Origin: Cruorifilaria tuberocauda
Taxonomy: Eukaryota > Nematoda > Chromadorea > Rhabditida > Onchocercidae
Length of the DNA: 62,559 nt
Assembly (NCBI GenBank): GCA_013365365.1
Contig: JABVXU010000329.1
Location: 1-62,559 of the forward strand
Direction: 5' to 3'
Part shown: positions 51,733 through 62,559 of the stretch, in pieces
Layout: each line of letters starts with the position of its first letter
Position numbering within the stretch: position 1 is the first letter of the stretch
Program-made: the position numbers and the translations under genes
Notes under the pieces: generated by a model
What the model was told of the DNA's origin: nothing
The model's input: only the letters and a program-made list of their open reading frames with translations
Database searches by the model: none

Positions 51733-53785
51733 CTACACAAATACATGTTTCCTCCACAACAGCTTCTCTTCTTTTCCTGCTCTTCTCCCTCATCATTCCG
51801 GCAAAGACGGGAACTGCGACGAACTGTAAGACTGGAGTGATGATGAAAGGCAGAGTCAGCCTCCTCTTCATGAATTCCCGAATGATCTGAGAAATGCACA
51901 CAGATCTCTCACATTACTAACTTCATTAAAGACATTACGTTAAATCATTACGTATTGCACGCAACGACATCATTTATCACAATAAGTAATTGTAAATTTG
52001 AAAGAGACAGACAAATGAGTCAGTGAGTAAATTGGCGTGAGAGTCAGTTACTATGATACTCGATCGTGATAGTGATATGATAAGTGATCTAATTTATGAT
52101 GTTGAAGTATACCATCCCTTTATGTCAAAATGATAGTGTTAATGCTTTGCCTGAAATAACATTGGATAAATTCTAGAAGTAGTCATCCAAAGGAGAGAAA
52201 GAGAGAAAAATCACTTTCCGCTTTTTTAACGAGGACACATCGATAACTGCATACATCCCAGCTAGCAATCCTTATCCTACTTTTTTGGTGAGCATTGAAA
52301 GGGATTTTGTGATTAATTTAAATTAATTTTTTCTTCCTTTTTTCGACTGGAAACAGTAATACTTCTAATGCCGAGGGTACCATCACAAGTGTTGCTGTTT
52401 TCCGAGTTGAAATGTTGAGATTACCCGCACTGCAAAACTTCTCCTTAGCGGTAAAATAAAATCATTTCGTAATAATATTTGTTTTTTGATTGCTGAATGC
52501 AAAATTTCAATTTTAAATATATAAAAGTCATAAGAGTTCTCGGGAGAATATAATAACATCGGTATTTTTTTAAAAAAAAACGAAAAATTCCAAAACTAAA
52601 CAGAAATAACGCCCTAAAAGATGCGAAGTATAGATGTGGCAAAAGAGAGTGAGTCGCTGGAATTTGCAAGTGTAACATGAAAATAAATATCCTTATAGAT
52701 TAGTCATCCAACAAGTATGAGAGATAATTCTTAAATAACGCTTACAAAAAATTATATGTTCTCATGCAATCCTATCAGTTCTTTTCTATTATTATCACTA
52801 TTTGCTTGTAGAATTTGGATAAATTTAACTTTAGCCAAGTGTTTATTATTTGTGTATTTTGGGTTCCGATGTTCTGTTCCCAACTGACCCGTCAATATTT
52901 ACTCATCAATTTATCATGCTAAATTTTCATTGTTGGCATCACTTGGGTGGTACGGATCACTTTTCCTAAGAGGATGATTGATTTTTTTCCGGCTGTTGTT
53001 CTCTAAGTCACAACGCGCCGTTTGTGGAAGAACGAAGAAGTCACTCTCGGCATTCTTTAAAACGACTGAAAGGAATTCAGTTCTTTCGTTCACTTGTTCG
53101 AAAAATAATCTTTTTTTCGCTCCATACCGTTCTTTGCTCCTTATTGTTTCCTGTATTTAATGATCATCGTCATCGCTCGTCCTCTTACTATCATCTCCAA
53201 TCGGGAATCCCTACCATCATTCCATTTTCATTTTTTCAATTGTCTACAAAACACACACAGATATATATATATATATATACATACATACATACATACATAA
53301 ATACATATCTATCCTTACTTCTTACATATTCCTCCTTCCTTTCCAGGAGAATCGTTAGAAAATTCATTTAGCAGTTCATTTATCCGTTTCTTCCCTTTCC
53401 AATGTTGACAAAATGTATCTTTTTGAAACCGAATTTCCCCTTACTGATTGAATGAGCAGATGGATGTTTACAAAGAAACTTGTAAACAACCTTAAATTGG
53501 GTTCAGGAATTTGTGGACTCCTTATGCCACACTCATAATTTATAATACGTACACTAGAGGCAAACACGAACGTTAGTTTTGGTGGGTTATTGATTGTGTA
53601 CAAGTTGGAGTACCGATAAGCGCTATGATGAATGATAAAGCAATAGATTTAAATCTTCCAACGAAAACTAAAAAAGTATACAGTTTGAATATCACACTAG
53701 CGATTTCCCCCGAACTACGTGTTGCAAACGGAAATTCGAGGAGTGGTTGTGCGGGGGAGGAATTATGCCCGCATTGCGTTTTCAT
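51733..53785 (-). CDS. Weak two-exon candidate, unknown protein, incomplete
   Basis: Exon 53785-53719 starts with ATG and reads MKTQCGHNSSPAQPLLEFPF. Its GTAGTT donor leaves one base. Exon 51886-51733 has a TTCTCAG acceptor, accepts that base in phase, and ends in a strong GTGAGT. It reads HSGIHEEEADSAFHHHSSL and continues with a Glu/Lys/Arg-rich part and a Cys pair (KRSCCGGN). A 25-nt exon near 51655-51680 could follow. There is no recognised domain. The second exon is the more convincing of the two. The intron would be 1.8 kb. This may be a real short gene or two chance frames. Confidence 0.3.
53250..53300. repeat. Compound microsatellite (CA, TA, ACAT)
   Basis: Consecutive runs of AC, AT and ATAC units over about 50 bp. 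Ordinary simple repeat. Confidence 0.9.
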
Positions 53786-56060
53786 ATTATTACATATTTG
53801 CAGACAGAGCCTGGGGCAGTAACAGTGTTCATTAGAAAACTAAAGATACTGGACAGAGAGGACAATAAACGAGGAAAAACTGGAAGCTCAATTGAACGAA
53901 AACTTTTGCTGGAATAACATGTAAATCAACCTCATGATTTTCGTAATAACATTACCTTTTTCAGTAAACGAAATCATCTCTAAAGCAACCTTATTTCTTA
54001 TTTCCCCTTTTTTTCTCGCTTTTCCCTTCGGAAAGCGTAATAATAGCAGTATTAACTTGACTGTCATTTCTCTCTTTCTTGAATACTTGAAATAGACCAT
54101 GGTTCAATCGGTGAAGAACTTTAAATGGAATTGTATGGCAAATGATAAAGGTTACTAAAATGAAAATTAATGGAAAGTTCTTAAATATTTGATTATTTCT
54201 TTGACGTTTTGAATTCAAATCAAATCTTCCATAACTTCAACAAATACTTCACTTTCACTTAAATTCAGAACTGGCAACGTTTCAATGCTGGAAACATCAT
54301 TGTTGGAGAATTACTGTTCGGTATTCTCAATTACATCTGAATCTTTCCAGGTTGAATCAAAATTCCAACTCAATAAGCTGAAATAACATTTTCATGCGAA
54401 AAATTTCAATAGAATTACATACATTGACAACCGTGCTGAAATGTGCTTTTGGCCCCCGTTTGCACCTTAGTGGTCGTTACTCATTCGTTTTTATTCTCAA
54501 GCCAATAGCATCTTCCTTCGCCATCATTTCATTAAAGAAATATTAACTCACATTCCTGCATGCTTTCCTCACAAAGTTATCAAGAACAGTAGTAGCACCA
54601 CTTATCATCCTTTAAGAGATAAAAACATTAATCTCCTAGAGAAATGTTCCGCGGTTCTTGCTTGAGAAAAACAAAAACACATATGTTCATTATCTACGGA
54701 TGAACCACTTCTATGTTTTACATCAAATTAATGTGTCCAACCATATCAGCACACCACCATCTCATAACACCTATGATTATCTCAGAAACTTTCCCTTAAA
54801 GACAGCTCAAAACAGGCGAGTGTGCCCGTAACCGTGCTAACCATTTTTTTTCTTTTAATCCTATTGAGCATCCATTTCTTTATTTCATCACCAATCCCAG
54901 TGAACTTAATTTGCAACATGAGCAATGCAAGAAAACTTCATCATCAATTCGTTTATTTCCTCGGTGAGTTCCAATACAAAATGGCTCCAATGAACAATTG
55001 AGAAACAAGAAATATTTAAACCCTCTTTCCAATGATTAATATATGATTGTCCGATAACAGCTGCAAGCTGAAGAAAAAAAATGTAGCCAGAATACTAATA
55101 GCAAGGCCTCTCGACAGACAGTAAAAACCACTGTAATTAGTGCTCCTCAAGAGACCAGTACAACTTGGGCCTATTTCAGATACTAGCGATTACCAATTTA
55201 ACAACTCCTTTCACTGAAGTTGCAGCTACATCATAAACAATTCAAACAGTTTCAAAATTTGAAAGAAACAAGATAGATTCTACAAACACAAATAAAATAC
55301 TCGGATATAAATGAAATTAATGAAGCACAGTGAATCCCCAAAAAAGAAGAGCCCAATATTTCACTATTTTCAAAATTGGAAAAAAATGCTTAGGCATTTG
55401 CCTAGTGCACCGGAAAAAACCGCCGTAACACAGAATGTAAAATTAAAACAGAAACTAAATTGCAAAAAGAAAAGCTGCCAAGCCTGAAATAAAAATAAAT
55501 ACTTTCGTTAGATTTAATGTAAATTATTAACTGTACAAAATCCCCACCAGCATTCCATCAAAAGAGGTTTTAATCTTTCGAATTACTCTATAAATTTCAG
55601 TGAAAGAATTGAAAAAAAAGCTGAATCAAGTTTACAAAAAAAGCACCCTATCACAAATCGAAAGACTTAGTACTTGAATGACCCAACACAAAACAATAAA
55701 ACACTGAAGTTAGCAATTTCCTTCACGACACAAATATCTAATACCATGGCTACCAAAACACGGTGCATAATGTTCAGGAGATATTTGCTAATTTCTCCGG
55801 GAAATGTTTAGCGGCGCTGATAGAAGAGAGCCATAACTAACATTATGCGTCATATCAACTTCCAAGGCACAGAGAGACCACATAAATTCGTATGATATTA
55901 TACGAAATCAACATTAATTAAATTTGAAAGCACATTTGAAAAAATATTGAATTAATTAAAGTGAGCATGTCGACAAGACATGAGCTGTAGAAGAGATCCT
56001 GTTTTGGCTTGGCAGTAAACTGACCAGATCACTTGTTATTCAGTAGTGAAGTGCTGCAAA

Positions 56061-59000
56061 TCAACAAGAGTCGTTAAAAAAAAGTCCATCAACTACCGGA
56101 TCAATGTTCATTGAAAGGTCACGACATAACTGCATCATGCCGCATATCGCCGCACCCATTTTCTGAAAAATTTTCATTCCAAAAACTCGTGTATGACTTT
56201 GAGTTTCTAAACTTGTTTTACTCTGAGCAACAGCAAAATACCAATTTTTAAAACCCAAACAAGAAATTAAGATAGAAACGATGTTTTATGGCAAAATACT
56301 AACGGAAAGACCAGCAATCAAAAGCAGAAGGTTGCCAAAGCGAGAAGTCGCCTCGGCTGGTGAAAGACGACTACTGAGATGAGCATAAAGTGCATTCTGA
56401 ACAGATCCACGAGCTACAGCCAGTAAAGATGCTGAATGAGGAGTAAGATTTGCAGCACTCGGATCCAGAGCAATTATAGCTTTCAGTGCAACCATCTCGA
56501 TTTCGGTAAATCCCAAACGTCGCATTGGACTCAAAACAACATCCAGAATGTTTTTTTTTACAATCCTAAACATTTCACCACTTTGAACTTCGTGAAATAT
56601 CAGTTCAAAATCAAGTACGGAATTTCCTGGGGAGAAAATTGTGTACACTTGGACATAATGTACATTCCTACACTTTAGCTCCTCATTTTTCAAATATTAC
56701 ATCTATTAAATGAGAATGAGTTTTTGGATTCAAGAAGCTGTGTACAACAAACAGTAAAAACAAACTCGATTCGGGATTCCAACAATATGACTTGTTTATC
56801 TTCACATTGTTCGACAATAATAACAGGTTTTTCACGATGGAAATAATGCCCACTAGGTAGTAAAATTGTGCTGCTAACCATCTCAGTATTACGCATAGTG
56901 TGGTATGCAACAACAAGAAGCGCAAATTGTGACACACAGTTATGAATTATCGATACCTGCAAAGATCAGATAAGGAACTGTGAATAGAAAAAGCGTCTAG
57001 AACTATTGGAATGGAGTAAAATTGAAGTAAAAAGTGAAAAAGAGTATTGTACAAGTCCAATTAATTCCTCGGCAACAAGTGTAACGTTTTAATTCTTAGT
57101 CAAGAATGACCTGCTCCCTCTTCATTAATAATGCACCATACTGCCTTCTTGTTTTCTGGAAGTTTATGAAGAGGGGAAACCTTTTCATTAGGTGTGAGAT
57201 CGGCGATCGGCTTAAGTGTATTGGCATAATCAAAAAGCAATACAATGAGGCGCCTCAGGTTTTCAAAATATTCTTTGCAGCCAGCAAGACCCAAAGACCC
57301 ATCGAATATCAGCTAAAAAATCTAAAATCTTTTAGAATGGTATAAATTTTGATAGGGAAAGGTTGAATTCAGAATACCCACAGAATATCTTTTTGTGGAC
57401 AATATTTTAAAAAAAAGAATTGAACCACGACCACTCAGTTCATTTTAGGTGAGTGATTATGCTATGCTATAAGAAATATAAATTATTTTACAAGAATACA
57501 AATGATCAAACTTAAAATAATACAATTCAAAATTCTATGTTTAGATTTAAGAAAAAGTAGAAAATCAGAAAAAAAATAAAAACATCTCAGGATCATTTAC
57601 CGGAGATCGTGAAACGATCAGTGAAGGACGCAAAACAGCGTCAATGAGGGTGATGGAAGTTCTCGTTACAACTGGATGAGCGTCCCGAAGCTGATTGCAT
57701 ATGTGCTCAATTTCGCAGAGTGTTGCCAACACGGACTCATCACCAACGGACACTGGGCATTTTAGGTGACCTGAGCTGCTATTCATACAAAAGGGTCGGG
57801 TGCAAGTTCGAGCATCATCATTCACAATACCGTCTTTTTCAGATGCAACACATGGTAGCTCACCAGTCATAAAATTTGCTGACATCTTGGTGACAGCGTT
57901 TTCACAGCCACTTCTGCGTGGATTTTTCTGTCTACCAGTCTTATCACGGTCAGGACGAATTGCTGAAATTTTGTCTATTGTCTTTTGCACAACACTGAAA
58001 CACCCTAACTTGCGCAAAATGCATCATTCACAATTAAATGATTGCTTTATATTTGAATTAACAAGGTAAAAAGATTTCAATTATATCAATTTCGATGTAA
58101 ATAAATATAGATGTACAGACAGAGGAATAGATTGTAGAGTACTAATACATTCACTATTTTTAAGAATGTGCGAAAATGAATACAGCTAGAAAAGATACGC
58201 CCCAGGACGCCCAACAAAAAAGAATGAATATGGATAATTGGAAAAGATGTAAAGTGGAAGAGATGTAGACAGCAGAAGCATAGCTTCCGTAGTCGATATA
58301 ATGGACTTTCTGGTCAAAGGTTAGCACCACAAGCTACTTCCCTTGTTCCGAACACTAAAATACATTTTTTTTCGTGTTTACGATGAATGAAGTTTTTCTC
58401 TTATCCAAAGTCAAACGATGTCACTCACCGTCAGGTTCCATTCCTACTTGAAGGCACTTCTGGAAACGGCAAGATCGACAAACGTTACGACCAGCTGGAA
58501 TTGTATTCGCTATAATAGCAGAAACTAATTGGTTGGGCTCTTCATTCAGCTACCTAACAGACAGTCCCCTTTTTCTTTGAAAGTGCAATAAAATGGGAAA
58601 AATTGACAGAATGAATTCAAACACTGTATGATGGACAGACATCATAACTCGACGGCAATTAAACTTTCAAACGCCTAGTAAATTTGAAATGAACTCGCTT
58701 TTCTGAGTCATCGAACGAAAATACAATAAAAAGTCTCAATGATCTCAGTTCATTAGAACTCCCCTCTTTCCCAGACCAAGGGTCAGCAAAGAGCGAACAA
58801 TTAAAGCGATGTCCACATTTCATGCTTCTGCTTCAAATAAACAAATTATTTAAAGACGTTTGCACAGCCGGAATTAGAATGAAGGAAGAAAACAAATGAA
58901 TGAGTGATAGAGATGGTTCAATCACTGTTACCAGTCAATCCATTCAAATTCTTCCATTTCCAATCAGAGAAAATATTGCGATCCGTAGAGAAAATACTTG

Positions 59001-61147
59001 ATGCTGAATGCACTACTCACCTTTATCAATTCTGCACTTCTGCTCATAACGACACACATAATTTTTCCGAGCACGAACCTACAAAGGAATTACTGATATT
59101 AATGATCACGAACCACATTTTTTAAATAAGCAGGAATAAGTATTTAAGTGAAGATGGTAGACGTTAATGAAATGATTCAGCTAATGCATTAATTTCCATT
59201 CAATTTTTACTGAGTCAATAAAATAAAATTTCTCAGGTAGATCCAAACTTATATCATTACCAATGCAAAATGTACCGCATTAGCACGCTCACCAGTTGCA
59301 TCGAAAGAAAGCCAGCCTTAAAAGTGCATTGATTTTCAAACAGTCCAAAGCATTACGAAAAAAATCAACTTACCGTTCTACGAAAGAAACCTTTGCATCC
59401 GAAACAAGCAATAACACCATAATGCCGACCACTTGCTTCATCATGGCAAACCGAACTGGAAAATTCTATGCTCAATGCTTGGAAAATTTCTCTGAAGTTT
59501 CAAGAAATTTAAATTTTTTATATTTATAAAAAATAACTGTGCGCATGGGCAAAAGTCAAAAAATATATTATCCGCGTCTTTTATATCAATATTTATAGAT
59601 ATAATCCTTCGCAGCTAACAGTATGTAATTTACTTTTCTCAGTTATTTGTCGTGAGCGAATCGCAAATATCAAGAATTTTGCCGTTAATACATTATTGCA
59701 ACGACTAGAAGCAAGAAAGCTCTGTTTATGTAACACTGATCCAAAAGATGCAGCAGTTATTTAAAATGGCTCAATAAGCTATAAAATTCAAGAAAGTTTT
59801 CCTTCCAAAAAAAAAAGAACTACCCTGCTTAATTTAAAGTATCTAGTACTGTTGGATATTTCAGAGAAATTGTTAATAATCCGGCGTTTTTTTAAAACGT
59901 GGAACAACAGTGAAATAACAAGTCTAAAGATACTAATTTGTTGAAACTGAAAAGTTGCAAGATCAATGGCGTAAGAGGATGTGGAAAAGAGATGAAAGAT
60001 CATCCTCTCATCAAGGACACTGATGAATGCGGTCCTATTTAATCAGTAAAATTGTTTGGTCTGTTTCTTTTTTGTTGTCTCAGCTGAGGAAAATTTCATC
60101 ACAATGTCAAGACAGCAACATCATTATAACGAAAAAAGAAAGTAAAGTCGTATGGAAAATGGAACTGTGATGTTAAAGTTGATGCAACAATGACAGTGAA
60201 GGGTCTTCATCATTCGCTTTTGTGAACTAGATCACAACTCATTATTGGGGGGGGAGTGGGAGGGAGTTCATATGCCAAGTGACCCGGAATCATGAAACTG
60301 AAAAATAAGGCCAACAACGGGGAATTAGGAGCAGAGATTTGCAGTTATCGTTTACAAAAGCACACATGTGTACGAAACATAAAAATATTCATTTGAATGT
60401 ATATTATGTGTCTAATAATAATTGCAATTCTTCAATAAGGAAGCAATTCAATGCTAACATTGGCAAGGAATTGAAAGTTTCAGTTCAAAAACAGATATGC
60501 TGAAAAGTGAACCTACATTATTCTTCACTATTTTACGCAGTACCCAATTTCAAACTTTTCATCCGTTTTTCAAATAAAATGAAAAAGCGGTAGAACAAGG
60601 GATCCGTTCACTGTCTAAGTTATGTGTACTTCGATGAGAAGAGCAAAACGAATGTTCGGAAATACAGAAAGGATCAAAAGTAATTGAACGGAACCTTTTC
60701 TTACAAACAATGATATGGTGAATAGAGATGGGCGAATAATATGAAGGAAAAGCTGAGAAGAAAGAACACCTAAACCCAAAAGTTACAAATGTTGAGAAAA
60801 TTTAAACTGCATTTTTGAATAAAGAACTGAAATGGATAGGCAAAACGATAGATTACTTGCTACTGGAAGAGAGCACTCGTTTGTATGTTTATTTGTTAAT
60901 GGCAAAAAATGACCAACCAGATGGTTGGTTCGCCATCCGCAAGCGGGGCGGAATGATTTTCCATGGTATTTGTTGATTCATTCAATGCGGGTGACTCCGA
61001 ATTGCTGGGTTTCAGGATCGATTCAATGGAATAAGCTTGTTGTGAAGAGAAGGACGGAGACGTGCACCGATCACTACTACGCATGATTACCGCAACGTTG
61101 TTTGCAATGGCTGCGTAAGCGGCTGTTGCAGCTGCCGCCTCAGTCAT
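56061..61147 (-). CDS. Nuclear hormone receptor, HNF4-like (divergent nematode NHR)
   Basis: Nine minus-strand exons: 61147-60918, 59455-59374, 59078-59021, 58494-58429, 57962-57601, 57312-57181, 56956-56792, 56626-56304 and 56162-56061 (stop TGA), about 506 residues. The N-terminus is Ala-rich and carries an eh1-like YSIESIL (39-45). The DNA-binding domain has eight zinc Cys (77, 80, 94, 97, 113, 119, 129, 132), P-box CFGCKGFF, and the second finger ends [17 protein letters not shown]. Then come the T/A-box [17 protein letters not shown] and a long polar hinge of about 60 residues. The ligand-binding domain contains [58 protein letters not shown], and a closing [12 protein letters not shown] that may be the AF-2 helix. 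All joins match in phase except 56792/56626, which is off by one. An acceptor slightly upstream (near 56673-56682) would fix it. An upstream splice to 61203 could add residues before the ATG. Confidence 0.87.
59456..60917 (-). other. First intron of the nuclear receptor gene
   Basis: A 1.46-kb intron with no exon seen inside. It carries a G-rich motif on the plus strand at 60247-60264 and falls between the N-terminal and DNA-binding exons. Confidence 0.65.
60247..60264 (+). other. G-rich tract able to form a quadruplex
   Basis: G8, then GGG, then GGG with 1-3 base loops: enough for four G-triplets. The tract is unusual in this AT-rich DNA and lies in intron 1 of the nuclear receptor gene, on the non-transcribed-strand complement. 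Confidence 0.5.
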
Positions 61148-62559
61148 TGCTGGCAGCCCACACTGATCAAAGACCGGCCTCTCTTGCTCGGCTCCTGTGA
61201 TCTGAAAAATGCTCCGCCCGCAAAATTTGTGTGAAGAAAACGAAAAGGAATACGTAAAGGAATACGTACTCTCATACACACACACGCACATACATATATA
61301 AATATATATATGCATTCAGACAGACAGCAACGACTGGAATAGAGCGTCGGCGACAGCACTTGGAGTAGATGGGGAAAGCAGAGAGCAGCAAGGTCCCCTA
61401 AAGTGAACGAAAATCGCTTACGGGTGTACCCTAATCTGTCTGCCCTGTCGTGCCTATAGAGAAGTGCGAAATGCACGCAGCTTGTGTGAGTCACTTCACG
61501 ACCAGCTGGTTCAGAAGTCTGGGAACAGGATGGCCGATCGCCAATGAATAAGCTGTCAAATTGTAAAGTGCGTAGCGAAAAGTAAAAGCGAAGTGATCCA
61601 GTTTGCTGCACTCATTCCCTACTCTGGCTACTTCTTTCTGTATAAATATCTGTGTACATATATATATATATGTATACTTCTTCCCTTTTCACCAATGTAT
61701 TTATAACTCATCTTAGCAACCTAATGTAGAGAGGCTTTAACCTACAAAACATGCTTCACGAAAGCAACCTTGTTCTATCATTTCAGACTAGAAGGAAATT
61801 CCCAAAAAGTTTCCTTTTCTCCTTCTCTCTTATCACACCTCTCCAAATCTTCTGCCTCTTCAGGGTCATAAGTACACTCTTGACAGATTTCTTTGGTATA
61901 ACGAAAATGCAACTCTTCCCGCACTATAGTATTTCATGCTATCATATTTTTACTACTATCGAACTATAAATACTACTGCTATCTGTGTCGTTAATTAGTG
62001 CAATACTTTCACTGCCTACCCTTCCATGCTTTGTAATTTAAAATTTACAGTTTTAGTCGCTCTTTCTTCTCCCCCAAAAGCCAACTCCTTCTCCTCGCTT
62101 CGCTTCCGCCTCTTATCTATCCGTATTGCTGCTTTCGTTAGTTAACTGCTTTTATTTAAGAACATCTGTCTATCACTCCACGTTGGTTGTACGCTGATAG
62201 CGTAGGGAAAAGCAGAATCGCCACGAAAAACGTTCACTTAACTGCACCATGCTGTGCATGAAATGTTTTCGTTTCTTTCAACAAAGGTTTCAGAAAGCAA
62301 CGTCATGAACTAAGAATTGTTTCAAAAAAAAACTGCAGCGAGCTTCATTTTCATTTATTGCTTCAATATGTGGTTAATAAATGCCGAAAGCGATAAAATT
62401 AACGATCTACCAAGGAATCGTATAAACTGCGTATAGCGTCGTCCAGTCCACAGTGATTGCAATCACAAAAACACTAGAATCACTCCAATTTCTGAAATTT
62501 TTCAAAAAATTTAAGGATCTGATAGCTATGATGTATAAATGTTAAACCAGTTAATTAAG
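61148..62559. other. Upstream region of the nuclear receptor gene
   Basis: Contains a CA/TA microsatellite (61275-61312), a clearly GC-richer segment at about 61320-61600 that is open on the minus strand without looking like protein (probably 5' UTR and promoter), a TA palindrome near 61656-61676, and an AT-rich pyrimidine-heavy end. A TTTTCAG acceptor just before 61203 suggests an upstream 5' exon or trans-splicing. Confidence 0.5.
61275..61312. repeat. CA/TA microsatellite upstream of the nuclear receptor
   Basis: Runs of AC then TA units over about 38 bp, about 130 bp upstream of the proposed start codon. Confidence 0.85.

Larger units (their letters stand above)
50299..56060. other. 5.8-kb region between the ADGRA-like gene and the nuclear receptor
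   Basis: It contains a polyadenylation-type AATAAA at 50563-50568, a short 12-bp tandem duplication at 51197-51220, a microsatellite at 53250-53300, and a weak minus-strand gene candidate (51733-53785). The rest is AT-rich without splice-supported exons. Confidence 0.5.

Noticed and set aside
53024..53371. 115-codon plus-strand open frame
   Set aside because: Its second half is translation of the microsatellite (repeated Tyr-Ile/Thr), and the first half has no splice or domain support.
57400..57480. A tRNA B-box-like sequence on the minus strand (GTGGTTCAATTC)
   Set aside because: No matching A box, no acceptor stem and no anticodon arm could be drawn. A T run follows directly.
61144..61611. 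155-codon minus-strand open frame upstream of the nuclear receptor
   Set aside because: The composition reflects a GC-rich stretch followed by a CA/TA microsatellite, and it ends in a different frame from the receptor exon. It is more likely 5' UTR or promoter.
1..62559. Mobile elements, bacterial (endosymbiont) insertions and CRISPR-like arrays
   Set aside because: No reverse transcriptase, integrase or transposase motifs, no terminal repeats and no bacterial-type continuous reading frames were seen. The only repeats are short tandem ones.

Overview
The window is AT-rich, intron-rich eukaryotic DNA. Exons are mostly 60-230 bp, acceptors are mostly TTTNCAG/TTTTAG, and donors are mostly GTAAGT/GTTTGT types. 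The gene families (an ODR-2/HOT-like Ly6 protein, a divergent HNF4-type nuclear receptor, DM13-domain exons) and an AG placed 3 nt before a start codon, as in spliced-leader trans-splicing, point to a nematode. I suspect a parasitic clade III (filarial-type) species from base composition and intron size, but I cannot prove the species. Nothing bacterial, no transposon and no CRISPR array was seen. I built the gene models by hand, matching splice phase exon to exon. Most lines of any simple ORF list here are chance frames inside introns.

Layout, left to right. (1) 1-3.2 kb: nothing I can support. (2) About 3.3-10.3 kb, minus strand: a large multi-exon locus carrying two DM13-type domains, with a stop codon and several one-base breaks, so probably a decaying gene, unless the sequence has indel errors. 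(3) 10.3-11.2 kb: a divergent promoter region with a perfect four-unit heat-shock element and a 24-bp tandem duplication. (4) 11.2-15.0 kb, plus: an intact HAD-family phosphatase with a mitochondrial-like leader. (5) 16.75-20.17 kb, plus: a complete 608-residue choline dehydrogenase (GMC oxidoreductase), probably mitochondrial. (6) 21.2-24.2 kb, minus: a SERAC1-type serine lipase, convergent with the previous gene. (7) 29.7-34.5 kb, plus: an ODR-2/HOT-like Ly6 GPI-anchored protein whose first exon was not found. (8) 38.2-40.0 kb, minus: a small secreted protein of 114 residues with no family I recognise. (9) 42.1-50.3 kb, plus: a 22-exon adhesion GPCR of the ADGRA (GPR123/124/125) type, with LRR, Ig, HormR, GAIN and 7TM parts. 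(10) 51.7-53.8 kb, minus: a weak two-exon candidate. (11) 56.1-61.1 kb, minus: a nuclear hormone receptor with an eh1-like N-terminal motif, followed by a GC-richer upstream region.

Three neighbours (HAD phosphatase, choline dehydrogenase, SERAC1) have or are expected to have mitochondrial links. They are 1-1.8 kb apart and one is on the opposite strand, so this is not an operon. The Ly6 protein, the secreted protein and the adhesion GPCR form a cell-surface/secreted stretch, but nothing in the sequence shows that they act together. The observations most worth following are the broken DM13 locus beside intact neighbours, the nematode ADGRA-type receptor with a lost splice donor in one LRR exon and no recognisable GPS cleavage triplet, the eh1-like motif in the nuclear receptor, and the unknown secreted protein.
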